Shown: positions 1-9,115, counted from the first letter of the stretch. The stretch: 40,012 nucleotides of DNA from Peptoniphilus mikwangii (GCF_000468535.1 NZ_AUQY01000004.1:4630-44641); one strand, 5' to 3'. The notes: generated by a model not told the origin, from the sequence alone. Made by a program: numbers and translations.

Positions 1-1114
<1,114 letters not shown>

Positions 1115-1237
1115 TTTGTATCCTTAGCTTTCAGTTTCTTTCACTGACTTTTTCCGCTAAGCTTTTTGCTTTGCTTGTGTTTCTTTCTCTTACACTATTT
1201 AATTATCAAGGTTTGCCACTCTTAAAGTAGCTTTAAT

Positions 1238-1267
1238 ATTATATAACGCCTTTTGTTCTTTTGTCAA
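1238..1267 (-). promoter_or_regulatory. rRNA operon promoter
   Basis: On the minus strand TTGACA (1262-1267) is followed after 18 bases by TATAAT (1238-1243), both perfect consensus hexamers. A second TTGACA lies 25 bases further upstream (1287-1292) with no matching -10. Transcription would start near 1231, giving a leader of roughly 115 nt (1115-1231) ahead of the mature 16S 5' end. That leader contains purine-rich stretches and a TAGC/GCTA pairing flanking the 16S end that could belong to the processing stem. Confidence 0.85.
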
Positions 1268-1324
1268 GAACTTTTTTCAGGCTTTTTGTCAACTTACTTC
1301 GTCGACTTCATTAGTTTATCATTT

Positions 1325-1861
1325 CTATTTTTCTATGTCAATACAAATTTTACATTTTTTAATTAATTCTGTTCTGTTATTTATTTCTAATTTTTTGTAT
1401 AATTCAGTGATGTTATTTTTTATCGTTTTTTCACTTAAATACATGCCCTTAGCAATTTGCTTGTTTGTATGTCCGCTTAAAATTTCTCTTATTATTTCCC
1501 TATCTTTAATTGTCAGATCGGCATACTGTTTTTCAAAATTTTTAAGCTGTTCACTTAATTCTTCAATCTCATATTGTACATAAGTGTTACCTTTTAAAAT
1601 TTCTTCAACTGATTTTTGCAATTCTTTCACAGATACATTTTTAAGCAATTTATTTTCACTTTTAGAGTATGCAGCAATATTTTTATTTTCAAATATTGTT
1701 ATAGTTTTTTCTCTTTTAATTTCCTCATCACTTATTATCACACTGCTTTTATCAGTGTTTTCTTTAGAGCTGTAATATTTTATGTTATATTTTTCTTCTA
1801 ATGCTCTTTCTATTCCAATTCTAAATATTTCTTCTTTTATACTGAGATATATCGTTATCAT
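1325..1861 (-). CDS. Orphan LuxR/NarL-type DNA-binding regulator with a degenerate receiver
   Basis: A 178-residue protein. The last ~65 residues form a LuxR/GerE helix-turn-helix: LTIKDREIIREILSG, then TNKQIAKGMYLSEKTIKNN as scaffold and recognition helices, then LYKKLEINNRTELIKK. The first ~110 residues have receiver-like length, but I do not see a clear phospho-acceptor aspartate followed by the usual Thr and Lys landmarks. It may be an atypical or phosphorylation-independent receiver. The start ATG overlaps the stop of the upstream LacI gene by four bases (ATGA), indicating translational coupling. It is last in the predicted dagK-lacI-luxR operon and ends about 60 bases before the rRNA promoter. 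No partner kinase is visible, and its targets are unknown. Confidence 0.8.
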   Translation of the reverse strand: MITIYLSIKEEIFRIGIERALEEKYNIKYYSSKENTDKSSVIISDEEIKREKTITIFENKNIAAYSKSENKLLKNVSVKELQKSVEEILKGNTYVQYEIEELSEQLKNFEKQYADLTIKDREIIREILSGHTNKQIAKGMYLSEKTIKNNITELYKKLEINNRTELIKKCKICIDIEK

Positions 1862-2871
1862 TTTTTTAAACTTTTAACGCTATTTCTTTTTAGAATTTGC
1901 ACCGGAAGTGATATCCTTTCTTCATCTATCACTTCTTTATTCTCTATTCTCTTTAAAATTCTTCTTATTGCTACTGCCCCTATATCATAATATGATATTT
2001 TTGCAGTAGTAAGACGAGGTCTGTATATATCCATTAAATCTGTTCCCCCGAATCCGGTTACAGAAACATCTTGCGGTACTTTTAATCCCTTATCTACTAA
2101 ATGATTTATTATGTGTATTGCAATTTCATCTTGTGAACAAAATAATGCAGTTATTCCCGAATTTATAGTTTCATCTATTTTTTCAAAAATTTCTTCAATG
2201 TCATTTTCTTTTATTCCCATTGTATAAACGATATTATCATGCAACTTTTCTTCTTTCATTGCTTTTTTATATCCATTTAGTTTATATTTTTCTTCTGTTC
2301 TGTCTATATCTTTTTGTATCACTACTGCAGCTATATGTTCATGTCCTTGTTCAATTAAATATTTTGTCATATCATAGCTTGCTTTTTCATAGTCTATCCT
2401 AACAGTAAGATTTTCTTCTATATCATAAAATCTGTTTATATTTATATATGGTATTCTTGACTCCTCAAGTTTATACATAAGTTTTTGATTTAGTACTGCA
2501 GATATTAATATTATTCCCTCAACCTGCTTTTGCGCAAAAAGTTTTGCAAATTTAAGTTCTATCTCAGGGTCTCCATAAGAACTTGATAATAAAATATCAT
2601 AATTATACATTCTTCCTACTTCTTCAACGCCTCTCAGAACCTTACTTGCATATGCACTTCCTATATCATCTACTATTACTCCTATTATATTAGATTTTTT
2701 TGTAACTAAGCTTCTTGCAACTTCATTTGGTCTATAATCTAATACTTCTATTGCATGAAGAACTCTTCTTTTTGCTTCCGGACTGACTGGTTTAGAATCA
2801 TTTATTACTCTTGATACAGTTGAGATAGATACATCTGCCATCTTGGCCACATCTTTAATAGTTGATGCCAT
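1858..2871 (-). CDS. LacI/GalR-family transcriptional regulator
   Basis: A 337-residue protein with the classical LacI layout. The N-terminal helix-turn-helix is residues 3-24 (TIKDVAKMADVSISTVSRVI), followed by the hinge helix region ending near YRPNEVARSL. A periplasmic-binding-protein-like effector domain runs from about residue 60 (NIIGVIVDDIGS) to the end, including VTGFGGTDLMDIYRPRLTT and a C-terminal dimerisation segment. A GTG nine bases upstream is in frame, but the ATG at 2871 sits about eight bases after AGAAGGAG and gives the standard MASTIKDVA start. It lies 14 bases after dagK and overlaps the orphan LuxR regulator. No sugar genes are adjacent, so the effector cannot be named; a CcpA-like role is possible but not shown. 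Confidence 0.9.
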   Translation of the reverse strand: MASTIKDVAKMADVSISTVSRVINDSKPVSPEAKRRVLHAIEVLDYRPNEVARSLVTKKSNIIGVIVDDIGSAYASKVLRGVEEVGRMYNYDILLSSSYGDPEIELKFAKLFAQKQVEGIILISAVLNQKLMYKLEESRIPYININRFYDIEENLTVRIDYEKASYDMTKYLIEQGHEHIAAVVIQKDIDRTEEKYKLNGYKKAMKEEKLHDNIVYTMGIKENDIEEIFEKIDETINSGITALFCSQDEIAIHIINHLVDKGLKVPQDVSVTGFGGTDLMDIYRPRLTTAKISYYDIGAVAIRRILKRIENKEVIDEERISLPVQILKRNSVKSLKK

Positions 2872-2885
2872 TTTTATCACTCCTT

Positions 2886-3779
2886 CTAATTTACAACCAG
2901 ATTTAATGCTTTTTCCAATACTCTAAATGTCATCGGTAATTTGCCCGCTTTTTCTCCGTCTACATCTATTACAATTTTTTCTTTTGTACTTATCTTTATT
3001 TCCTTAGTTTTCAAATACTCGACTTTTTCATGACTAACATGAGAACCGCTTAATATTGATGTTAAAAGAGTCGGCAAATCAGTAATATTTATTGCTTTTA
3101 TTATCAAAACATCCAAGTATCCGTCATATACTTCAGCATCCGGAGCCAAATTTTTAAATCCTCCTATATGTCCGGAGTTTGCTATTATGAACATAAGTGT
3201 TTCTTCTTCTCGTTTGTATTCTTGGCTTTCAAATTTAATTTTTTTAAATTCTATATCATTTATTATTCCAATTTTTGATACTTCTTTAATTCCCTCTAAA
3301 TAATATGCCATTCTTCCAAGTATAGTTTTTTTATCTTCCGACACCTGATATGCTATATCTGTTAAAAATCCTCCTGCTGCTACATTTACAAACACTCTGT
3401 CTCCAGCCATTCCAAGATCTACCGGCATAACTTTTCCAATTTTTATCATATTATAAAAATCTTTAATATTTGATGGTATATTCAAAACTGTAGCAAAATC
3501 ATTTACAGTTCCGCACTGTAGTACTGCAAGCGGAGTTTTTCTATTTGCAAAATACATTCCATTTACAACTTCATTTAAAGTCCCATCTCCGCCTACGGAA
3601 ATTATTAAGTCTTCACCCTCATCCTCACTGGCAAAGCGCAAGGCATCTCCTCTTTTTGTTGTAAATCTCAAGTCTATCTTATATCCGTCTTTGCTTATTA
3701 AACCTATAAGAGCGCTTAATTTTGCAATAGATTGTTCTCTCCCCGACTTCGGATTTACTATAATTTTTATTTTTTCCAT
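2886..3779 (-). CDS. Diacylglycerol/lipid kinase, DagK-YegS family
   Basis: A 297-residue protein of the diacylglycerol kinase catalytic family, which phosphorylates diacylglycerol or a related lipid with ATP and recycles membrane lipid by-products of lipoteichoic acid synthesis. Diagnostic motifs are NPKSGR (residues 9-14) and GGDGTLNEVVNG (63-74), the nucleotide-binding loop. Further landmarks are CGTVNDFA and GYLDVLIIK, and the length is typical. The first ATG of the open frame (3806) has no ribosome-binding site. The ATG at 3779 follows GGAGGA at good spacing and gives MEKIKIIVNPKSG, so I use it. It heads the predicted dagK-lacI-luxR operon behind its own promoter at 3798-3803. Confidence 0.88.
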   Translation of the reverse strand: MEKIKIIVNPKSGREQSIAKLSALIGLISKDGYKIDLRFTTKRGDALRFASEDEGEDLIISVGGDGTLNEVVNGMYFANRKTPLAVLQCGTVNDFATVLNIPSNIKDFYNMIKIGKVMPVDLGMAGDRVFVNVAAGGFLTDIAYQVSEDKKTILGRMAYYLEGIKEVSKIGIINDIEFKKIKFESQEYKREEETLMFIIANSGHIGGFKNLAPDAEVYDGYLDVLIIKAINITDLPTLLTSILSGSHVSHEKVEYLKTKEIKISTKEKIVIDVDGEKAGKLPMTFRVLEKALNLVVN

Positions 3780-3797
3780 GTCTTCCTCCGTAGATAT

Positions 3798-3818
3798 ATT
3801 ATACAAGATTACAATCTT
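3798..3818 (-). promoter_or_regulatory. dagK promoter -10 with adjacent palindrome
   Basis: TATAAT on the minus strand (3798-3803) lies 18 bases before the dagK ATG. Immediately upstream is a perfect 14-bp palindrome, AAGATT-AC-AATCTT as read on the plus strand (3805-3818), placed between -10 and the expected -35, where no good -35 hexamer is visible. The palindrome could be an operator, possibly for the LacI- or LuxR-type regulator encoded in the same operon. That link is inference. Confidence 0.5.
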
Positions 3819-3840
3819 AAAATATAGTAAAATTAAAGTA

Positions 3841-3888
3841 AAAATAAGGCGAAATCCCGTATTTTTTTACAGAATTCCGCCTTATTTT
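3841..3888 (-). terminator. Rho-independent terminator after the DUF948 gene
   Basis: AAAATAAGGCG (3841-3851) and CGCCTTATTTT (3878-3888) are perfect inverted arms, with further partial pairing (GAAAT/AATTC) inside. Read on the minus strand the stem starts at the DUF948 stop codon and ends in a T-rich run. It separates the ytxH-DUF948 pair from dagK, which has its own promoter. Confidence 0.8.
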
Positions 3889-4381
3889 ACTTGCTTAGAA
3901 AAACCTCTTTTAATGACTCTACTATTTCTTTTAAAATATAGAAATAGTCTATTACATTATTGGCATTAACAGAAATTGTCTTTGCAGTATCCGAAATTGT
4001 ATCAGATACATTCGATACTGTGTTTGTAAGCTTAAGCGCAGTAGTATCTACGCTCCTTGAAATATCACTAACTGTATTTGTTATGCTTCCAACCGAAGAT
4101 ATTAATTTTTCAATCTCAGGCTTTGCAGAAACCATAATTTCAGATGTTTCCGAACTGATAGTCCCTAAATTATTTGTGATTTCAACCGCATTATCAGTTA
4201 ATGCAGGAACTTTTTTTATAGTGTCATCTATTATATTTTGATTTTCCTCAATAGTTTCATTTACCCTTTTTAAAATCTCAAGTAGGTTTTTAAGTACAAG
4301 AGCAAGGTATATGAGAACTCCTGTCCCCGCTAAATATAGGATGATCTTCAGCAAATCATGAAGAGTAATTGTAGCTTGCAT
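3887..4381 (-). CDS. DUF948-type membrane-anchored coiled-coil protein
   Basis: A 164-residue protein. One hydrophobic segment near residues 10-32 (LLKIILYLAGTGVLIYLALVL) anchors it. The rest is a long hydrophilic stretch rich in Thr, Ser, Asn and Val with heptad-like spacing (ETSEIMVSAKPEIEKLISSV, TNTVSNVSDTISDTAKTI), typical of DUF948 proteins. The gene follows AGGAGG with normal spacing and lies 15 bases after the YtxH-like gene. In Firmicutes these two families often occur together and are linked with envelope or general-stress regulons. The molecular function is unknown; a structural or scaffolding role at the membrane is inference. Confidence 0.8.
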   Translation of the reverse strand: MQATITLHDLLKIILYLAGTGVLIYLALVLKNLLEILKRVNETIEENQNIIDDTIKKVPALTDNAVEITNNLGTISSETSEIMVSAKPEIEKLISSVGSITNTVSDISRSVDTTALKLTNTVSNVSDTISDTAKTISVNANNVIDYFYILKEIVESLKEVFLSK

Positions 4382-4396
4382 TAATTTCCTCCTAAA

Positions 4397-4879
4397 TTAG
4401 TCTTCTTTAGATTCATCTGAAGTTTCTTCAATTTTTTCTTTGACATCTTCTACAGATTTATCTATTGTTTCTTTAGTTTCTTTTATTTCTTCTTTTATAT
4501 CTGACGCATTTTCACGAACAACTTCTCCGATTGCTTTAGCTTTTGCCTTGGCAACCTCAATACTTCCCTCAAGGTCTACTTTTACATCCGCTGCCTTTTC
4601 TTTTAAATCGGCATAAGTTTTTTTCACTTGTTCGCTTGCTTGATACGCTTTAAACTGAATACTTTCTGAAGCATCTTTAGTTGCACTTATAGCACTTTCA
4701 GCAACATCTTGAGCCTTATTTTTAATATCTTCTCTTGTTTCTTTTCCTGATTTAGGAGCAAATAAAATTCCCATAAATGCTCCAAGTGATGCTCCGGCAA
4801 CAATCTTTCCCGCATCTTCTACTTTTCTTTTTCTTGCAGCTTCTCTTTTTCTTTTTTCTAAATAATCAAATAATCCCAT
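4397..4879 (-). CDS. YtxH-like general-stress/envelope protein
   Basis: A 160-residue protein. After a basic N-terminus (MGLFDYLEKRKREAARKRK) comes a short apolar segment with the YtxH signature, AGASLGAFMGILFAPKSGKE near residues 28-48. The remainder is a long charged, Lys/Glu/Ala-rich helical region (VKEKIEETSDESKED at the end) resembling apolipoprotein-like or LEA-like coils. It starts after AGGAGAGAT and is followed closely by the DUF948 gene. YtxH homologues in Bacillus are stress-induced. Its mechanism is unknown, and the basic start suggests membrane or cell-wall association. Confidence 0.82.
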   Translation of the reverse strand: MGLFDYLEKRKREAARKRKVEDAGKIVAGASLGAFMGILFAPKSGKETREDIKNKAQDVAESAISATKDASESIQFKAYQASEQVKKTYADLKEKAADVKVDLEGSIEVAKAKAKAIGEVVRENASDIKEEIKETKETIDKSVEDVKEKIEETSDESKED

Positions 4880-4902
4880 AATATCTCTCCTTAATCAATT
4901 AT

Positions 4903-5006
4903 CGTTATATCTTTAATACCCTATATTAAGCTTTTCAATCAATATTGAAAATATAACGATGTTTTTCTAATTTTTTATAGTTCTTATAGTTGTATAATAC
5001 TATAAG
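4903..5006 (-). promoter_or_regulatory. Inverted repeats upstream of the ytxH-like gene
   Basis: CGTTATAT (4903-4910) and ATATAACG (4951-4958) form an outer stem. TTTTCAAT (4932-4939) and ATTGAAAA (4944-4951) form an inner hairpin with a CAAT loop. A third inverted repeat, CTTATAG/CTATAAG (4983-4989 and 5000-5006), flanks a TATAAT-like -10. The region is AT-rich, so some pairing is expected by chance, but three nested or adjacent perfect arms suggest a structured 5' leader or operator. The promoter could not be placed with certainty. Confidence 0.35.
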
Positions 5007-5082
5007 CTAAGTAAAATTAAAAGGTATTATTTAATAATATATTTTAGAATTGGCTGAAAAATTATAAATTATACTAAACTAA

Positions 5083-5115
5083 AAAAAGACCGGTTCTGTT
5101 ACCCCCGGTCTTTTT
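5083..5115. terminator. Bidirectional terminator hairpin
   Basis: AAAAAGACCGG (5083-5093) pairs perfectly with CCGGTCTTTTT (5105-5115) around an 11-base loop. A-run and T-run flanks make it functional on either strand. On the minus strand it sits right behind the gene remnant at 5121-5315 and would also insulate the ytxH operon from the phosphatase gene. Confidence 0.85.
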
Positions 5116-5120
5116 AATTC

Positions 5121-5315
5121 CTACTGTCTTTTAATTTTAGTTACAAAAAACTCCACAATGCCGTTGTTCCATTAATTCAGACCCGCCCCCATAAGTAGGT
5201 GGGTAACCTCATCCCATTTTCTAACTTCCACACCAAGATGGCTTGTTATATTCTGTAATAGAAAGTTTCCCGGATCTTTTTTGTCGGTTGAATTAAATGA
5301 AAATCTGTCGTACAT
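5121..5315 (-). pseudogene. Remnant of an unidentified gene (small ORF with an in-frame stop)
   Basis: From ATG at 5315 a 47-codon frame reads MYDRFSFNSTDKKDPGNF and continues with LGVEVRKWDEVTHLLMGAG to a TAA at 5172-5174. Past that stop the same frame continues for 16 more codons (WNNGIVEFFVTKIKRQ) to TAG at 5121, immediately before the terminator. The peptide is of normal, non-repetitive composition, unlike translated AT-rich spacer. An in-frame stop lies just upstream of the ATG and no good ribosome-binding site is visible. I read this as the tail of a decayed gene. The family is not recognised, and it could also be a real 47-residue protein. Confidence 0.4.
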
Positions 5316-5375
5316 CGTAGAGTATATTAAAATTATAACTTAATCTATGAATTTTTTCAAGATTCAGGCAAAGTT

Positions 5376-6911
5376 TTATGCCGCCTTTTTAACTTCTTTA
5401 CCAGTTGTTAAAATACCTTCTATTGCCTTTATTGTCACATCTTCAAGCTTTATTTTTTCTCTTAAATAATTTTCTGCGCAAGATTTTAAGTCAGCCTTGT
5501 TAAGCTCTTCCATATTTGTCGTTTTTGTTATTGTCATAAGTGTTTTTAAAACATTTGACTCAGCAATTTTCTTATATTGGTCAGAACCTTTTTCTACATG
5601 GAAGAAATTCATATATGATATCATATAATCTTCTTTTATTTCTTCTACTGTTGCTCCGCCTAACATTTCAAGCAATATTGAAACAAAACCTGCTCTGTCT
5701 TTTCCCTCTGTACAATGAATTGCATAAGGAGCTTCTCCCTTGGCAAAAAATTCTAAACCGTCTTTTAATTTAGTGCCGAATTCATCCGCCATAAAATCAA
5801 CTCCCATATTAAGTGCTATTACTTTTCCGCTTTCAAATAACCCTTTGTAATATGGTGAGTTAAATTCTTTATCCGCAATATACTTTTTAATCTCATCTTC
5901 TGAGTCCGCAAAATTTAAAACTGTTTTTACATTTGCTTTTTTTATTAATGTATCTGCAAATGATGCCCTCTTTAATCCCGGATTAATAGGTGATGATGTT
6001 CTATATAAAACTCCCGGTGCTATTAATCCTGTTTTAACTTCTCTAAAATTTGCAAAAACTTCATCTGATGCATAATCATCTCTATTATTTGTCCTATTTT
6101 TATCTATACTTCTGATTTTGTACTCTTCTAAATATAATTTTTTACCTTGTAACATGAGTTTTACTGTATCATCAATCTTGATTCCATAAGTTTTGGCAAA
6201 ATTACCCATATTAATTGCAACAATTATATTTCCGTTCTTTTCAGGTATTACTATTTCTTTTTTATTATCCACGTTTGAATAAGTATCTCCAAAAGGAGCC
6301 GTAATCTGTTTATCTCCCGCAACAATCGTTAAAATATCCCCTGCCTCAATTTTAGCATTTTTAACATCATCTTGTTTAACCGAAATTGTCAAATTTCCAT
6401 ATTTTGCAATTTCAGTAACCTTGCCCTCCAAATATTTCAATTCACTAATATTCTTTAATACTTGTGCAAATTGATTTTTAGTTAAATTTTCTTTAGGTGC
6501 TAACTTAACACCATCTCCAACTAAAATATTTAAATTATATAATTTTGCAAAATCTTTTTTGTAAGAATCGGCAATAGTACTATAATCAGATATATTTTTT
6601 ATAATTTCATCATCATCATTCAATATAATATTTTTTTCTACAAGAGCCTTTACTATATATCCTGCAAGTTCTTCCCTTGATATAGCATCATTTGCTTTAT
6701 CCTTAAGTTCGTCTTTTACATCTAAGTTCAACACTTTATAAAGCTTTTCTACAGCTTCTACCTTTGTAATTTCATCACTAAGTTCAATTTTTTCCCCCTT
6801 GATGAAATTAATTGCATCATCATACCATACCGCATATGCAGGCTTTACAATTGAAAGCATCATAACTCCCGATAATGCTGCTAATCCTAATTTTCTCTTA
6901 AAATTTTTCAT
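5376..6911 (-). CDS. Secreted tyrosine phosphatase with S-layer-like N-terminus
   Basis: A 511-residue exported protein. Residues 1-27 are a signal peptide ending KPAYA. Residues ~28-155 look like two degenerate SLH-type modules (ISREELAGYIVKALVE, LTKNQFAQVLKNI), which tether proteins to the wall. Residues ~160-265 form a beta-rich region with FGDTYSNV and IIVAINMGNFAKTYGIKIDD, reminiscent of the C-terminal barrel of SAM hydroxide adenosyltransferases. Residues ~285-470 are a tyrosine phosphatase of the Y_phosphatase3 type, with active-site loop HCTEGKDRAG at 399-408 (nucleophile Cys400, Arg406) and the upstream GVLYRTSSP motif. It follows AGGAGG, with an extended -10 (TGCTATACT) at 6930-6938. 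Substrates may be phosphotyrosine or phosphoinositides of host or self; that is open. Confidence 0.85.
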   Translation of the reverse strand: MKNFKRKLGLAALSGVMMLSIVKPAYAVWYDDAINFIKGEKIELSDEITKVEAVEKLYKVLNLDVKDELKDKANDAISREELAGYIVKALVEKNIILNDDDEIIKNISDYSTIADSYKKDFAKLYNLNILVGDGVKLAPKENLTKNQFAQVLKNISELKYLEGKVTEIAKYGNLTISVKQDDVKNAKIEAGDILTIVAGDKQITAPFGDTYSNVDNKKEIVIPEKNGNIIVAINMGNFAKTYGIKIDDTVKLMLQGKKLYLEEYKIRSIDKNRTNNRDDYASDEVFANFREVKTGLIAPGVLYRTSSPINPGLKRASFADTLIKKANVKTVLNFADSEDEIKKYIADKEFNSPYYKGLFESGKVIALNMGVDFMADEFGTKLKDGLEFFAKGEAPYAIHCTEGKDRAGFVSILLEMLGGATVEEIKEDYMISYMNFFHVEKGSDQYKKIAESNVLKTLMTITKTTNMEELNKADLKSCAENYLREKIKLEDVTIKAIEGILTTGKEVKKAA

Positions 6912-6960
6912 AAAATACCTCCTGTATGCAGTATAGCATAAAAAGTATTATTTTTGTATA

Positions 6961-7839
6961 CTAACTTACTATATTTTCCATATCCTTAGGAACAGGTGCG
7001 ATAAATTTTAAAAGCTTTTTAGTTCTCGGGTGTATTATTTCCATCTCATAACAATGCAAAGCCTGTCTTAGTATTAAATTAGATGTACTTCCATAGAGTG
7101 GATCTCCTAAAATCGGAGTTCCCATATGACTCATATGAACTCTTATTTGATGAGTTCTCCCTGTATATAACCTAAGTTTTACAAGTGTAAAAAAATCATT
7201 TCTCTTTATTACTTCATAGGATGTCTTACTATATTTCCCATCCGGACTTACAATTCGTCTTATTCCATCCTTTGCAATATCTATCGGTTCCTCTATAATT
7301 CCACTGTCATTTTTTATAATACCGTCTACTATTGCAACATATTCCTTTTTAACACTGTCTCCAAATTGTTCTTGAATACTGCTGTGAGAAAAAGAATTTT
7401 TTGCAACAACTACTATTCCCGATGTATCTCTGTCAAGTCTATTTACAATTCTAACTTTCCTTCTGATTTTATTATCTTCAAAATATCCCGCAACAAAATT
7501 TAAAAGTGTATTTTCAACATCATCCTTTGCAGTGTGAGTTACCATATAGGGCGGTTTATTTACGACAATAATGTCATCATCTTCATAAATTATATCCAAC
7601 TTTCCATGCTGTACTTTTGCATTTAATGATTCATCTGAAAATTTTACAAACAACTCATCATTTTCTCTGAGCAATTCATTTCTATATATTTTCTTTCCAT
7701 TAAGATATATATTCTCTTCTTCAATGGATCTTCTTATAAATCTTGAAGATAACCCATTTTGTACTAAAAAATCTCTTATTTTTATATTACCGTCTAAAAT
7801 TTTAAAACTTAAACCTTCATAAGAATTAAAGTAATTCAT
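6961..7839 (-). CDS. RluA-family rRNA/tRNA pseudouridine synthase
   Basis: About 292 residues. An N-terminal S4-like RNA-binding domain (residues ~18-65, IRDFLVQNGLSSRFIRRSI) precedes the RluA catalytic domain. The active-site motif RLDRDTSG lies at about 134-141 and includes the catalytic Asp. Also present are YTGRTHQIRVHMSHMG and GDPLYG. The motif begins NRLD rather than HRLD, a variant common in Firmicutes. Two ATGs are adjacent. The second (7839) lies at better distance from AGAGGA than the first (7842), so I use it. The gene is divergent from nadK across 69 bases. The RNA target is not predictable among the RluA/RluC/RluD branches. Confidence 0.9.
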   Translation of the reverse strand: MNYFNSYEGLSFKILDGNIKIRDFLVQNGLSSRFIRRSIEEENIYLNGKKIYRNELLRENDELFVKFSDESLNAKVQHGKLDIIYEDDDIIVVNKPPYMVTHTAKDDVENTLLNFVAGYFEDNKIRRKVRIVNRLDRDTSGIVVVAKNSFSHSSIQEQFGDSVKKEYVAIVDGIIKNDSGIIEEPIDIAKDGIRRIVSPDGKYSKTSYEVIKRNDFFTLVKLRLYTGRTHQIRVHMSHMGTPILGDPLYGSTSNLILRQALHCYEMEIIHPRTKKLLKFIAPVPKDMENIVS

Positions 7840-7908
7840 CATATCCTCTTTTCTTATTTTTAAATTTATTATATTATATACTTAGTAAAGTGACAATTGG
7901 AGGATAAA

Positions 7909-8712
7909 GTGAAAGAAAAAATAATTAACATAATTTCAAATTCAAATTTCGAATCAAGAAAAACATCATCTATATTGACAGATATATTAAAAGAACGAGG
8001 ATTTTTCCCAACTACATTCTTTAATGAAAATGCAGAACTTACAATTTGTGTAGGCGGTGACGGAGCTTTTTTGAAAGCTGCTCATAAAAATAATTTTTCT
8101 CAAATCCCATTTGTCGGAATAAACACAGGTCATTTAGGATTCTATCAAGAAGTCAGTCCCGAAAATATAAATGAATTTGTAGATTCTTATATAAATAAAA
8201 ATTACTCAATAGAAGAACTTAAACTGATAGGTGCTGAGGTATTTACAAAAAATAAAAATTATATATTGACCGCTTTAAATGAAATAGTTCTAAAAGCTCA
8301 ACATTCTAAAATGATTCACATAAATGTATTCATAAACAGAAATCATGTAGAAAAATTTTCCGGAGACGGAATGCTTGTAGCGTCCCCATACGGCTCAACC
8401 GCTTACAATTACTCATGCAAGGGCTCAATAATACACCCAAGCCTTGATATACTTCAAGTAACTCCTATTGCTCCTGCAAACAGCAATGCATACAGAGCAT
8501 TATCAAGCTCAATTATAGTTCCCGGTTCATTTGTAGTTTCTTTGGTTCCCGAAAAAAGATATATGAATTCAAACCTTATATTAATTGACGGAAACGAATA
8601 TTTTTTCTCAAATTTAAAGAAAATAAATTTAAGACTGTCAAATAAAAGCATAAAAAGACTTGTATTTTCAGAAGACACTTATTGGGATAATTTAAAGACT
8701 AAATTCTTATAA
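7909..8712 (+). CDS. nadK: NAD kinase
   Basis: A 267-residue protein that phosphorylates NAD to NADP. The family motifs are GGDG (residues 49-52), which binds ATP/NAD, then NTGHLGF (72-78), SGDGMLVASPYGSTAYNYS and the glycine-rich C-terminal half. The frame opens at TTG 7897, but GGAGG (7899-7903) lies inside that extension and sits five bases before GTG 7909, so GTG is the likely start. It is the only plus-strand gene in the first 30 kb and is divergent from the RluA gene. It shares the terminator at 8727-8759 with the convergent ribosomal cluster. Confidence 0.93.
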   Translation: MKEKIINIISNSNFESRKTSSILTDILKERGFFPTTFFNENAELTICVGGDGAFLKAAHKNNFSQIPFVGINTGHLGFYQEVSPENINEFVDSYINKNYSIEELKLIGAEVFTKNKNYILTALNEIVLKAQHSKMIHINVFINRNHVEKFSGDGMLVASPYGSTAYNYSCKGSIIHPSLDILQVTPIAPANSNAYRALSSSIIVPGSFVVSLVPEKRYMNSNLILIDGNEYFFSNLKKINLRLSNKSIKRLVFSEDTYWDNLKTKFL

Positions 8713-8726
8713 ATTAATATAAACAT

Positions 8727-8759
8727 AAAAAAGAGAATCCTTAAAGGATTCTCTTTTTT
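8727..8759. terminator. Bidirectional terminator between nadK and the ribosomal cluster
   Basis: AAAAAAGAGAATCC (8727-8740) pairs perfectly with GGATTCTCTTTTTT (8746-8759) around the loop TTAAA. The A/T tails serve both the plus-strand nadK transcript and the minus-strand transcript ending with rplQ (stop at 8761). Confidence 0.92.
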
Positions 8760-8760
8760 A

Positions 8761-9102
8761 TTATACTAATTCAATTCTTGCTTCTTCCGCTCCATCGCCT
8801 CGACGATTACCCAATTTTAATATTCTTGTATATCCGCCGTTTCTTTCTGCATATTTTGGCGCAATTTCAGCAAATAATTTTGTTACAACATCTTCGTCGT
8901 AAATATATGATAATGCTTGTCTTCTTGCATGAAGATCTCCACGCTTGCCTAAAGTGATCATTTTTTCTGCCATTCTCTTTGTTTCCTTAGCACGTGTCAC
9001 TGTTGTTACAATCTTTTCTTCTCTTAACAATGATGTTACAAGGTTTCTAAGCATAGCCTTTCTATGAGCAGTTGGGCGACCAAGCTTTCTTAACTTTGCC
9101 AT
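8761..9102 (-). CDS. rplQ: 50S ribosomal protein L17
   Basis: A 113-residue protein with the L17 signature [17 protein letters not shown] near the N-terminus and the conserved end [15 protein letters not shown]17 sits near the peptide exit tunnel. It is the last gene of the cluster, 13 bases after rpoA and directly before the shared terminator, the usual rpoA-rplQ order. The length is normal for the short bacterial form. Confidence 0.98.
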   Translation of the reverse strand: MAKLRKLGRPTAHRKAMLRNLVTSLLREEKIVTTVTRAKETKRMAEKMITLGKRGDLHARRQALSYIYDEDVVTKLFAEIAPKYAERNGGYTRILKLGNRRGDGAEEARIELV

Positions 9103-9115
9103 TTTAAACCCTCCT

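Noticed and set aside
1287-1292. Second TTGACA upstream of the rRNA promoter as a tandem P1 promoter
   Set aside because: No -10 hexamer is found 16-19 bases downstream of it.
1290-1320. Imperfect palindrome around GTCGAC between the luxR stop and the rRNA promoter as a terminator
   Set aside because: Arms are short and mismatched and no T-run follows on the minus strand.
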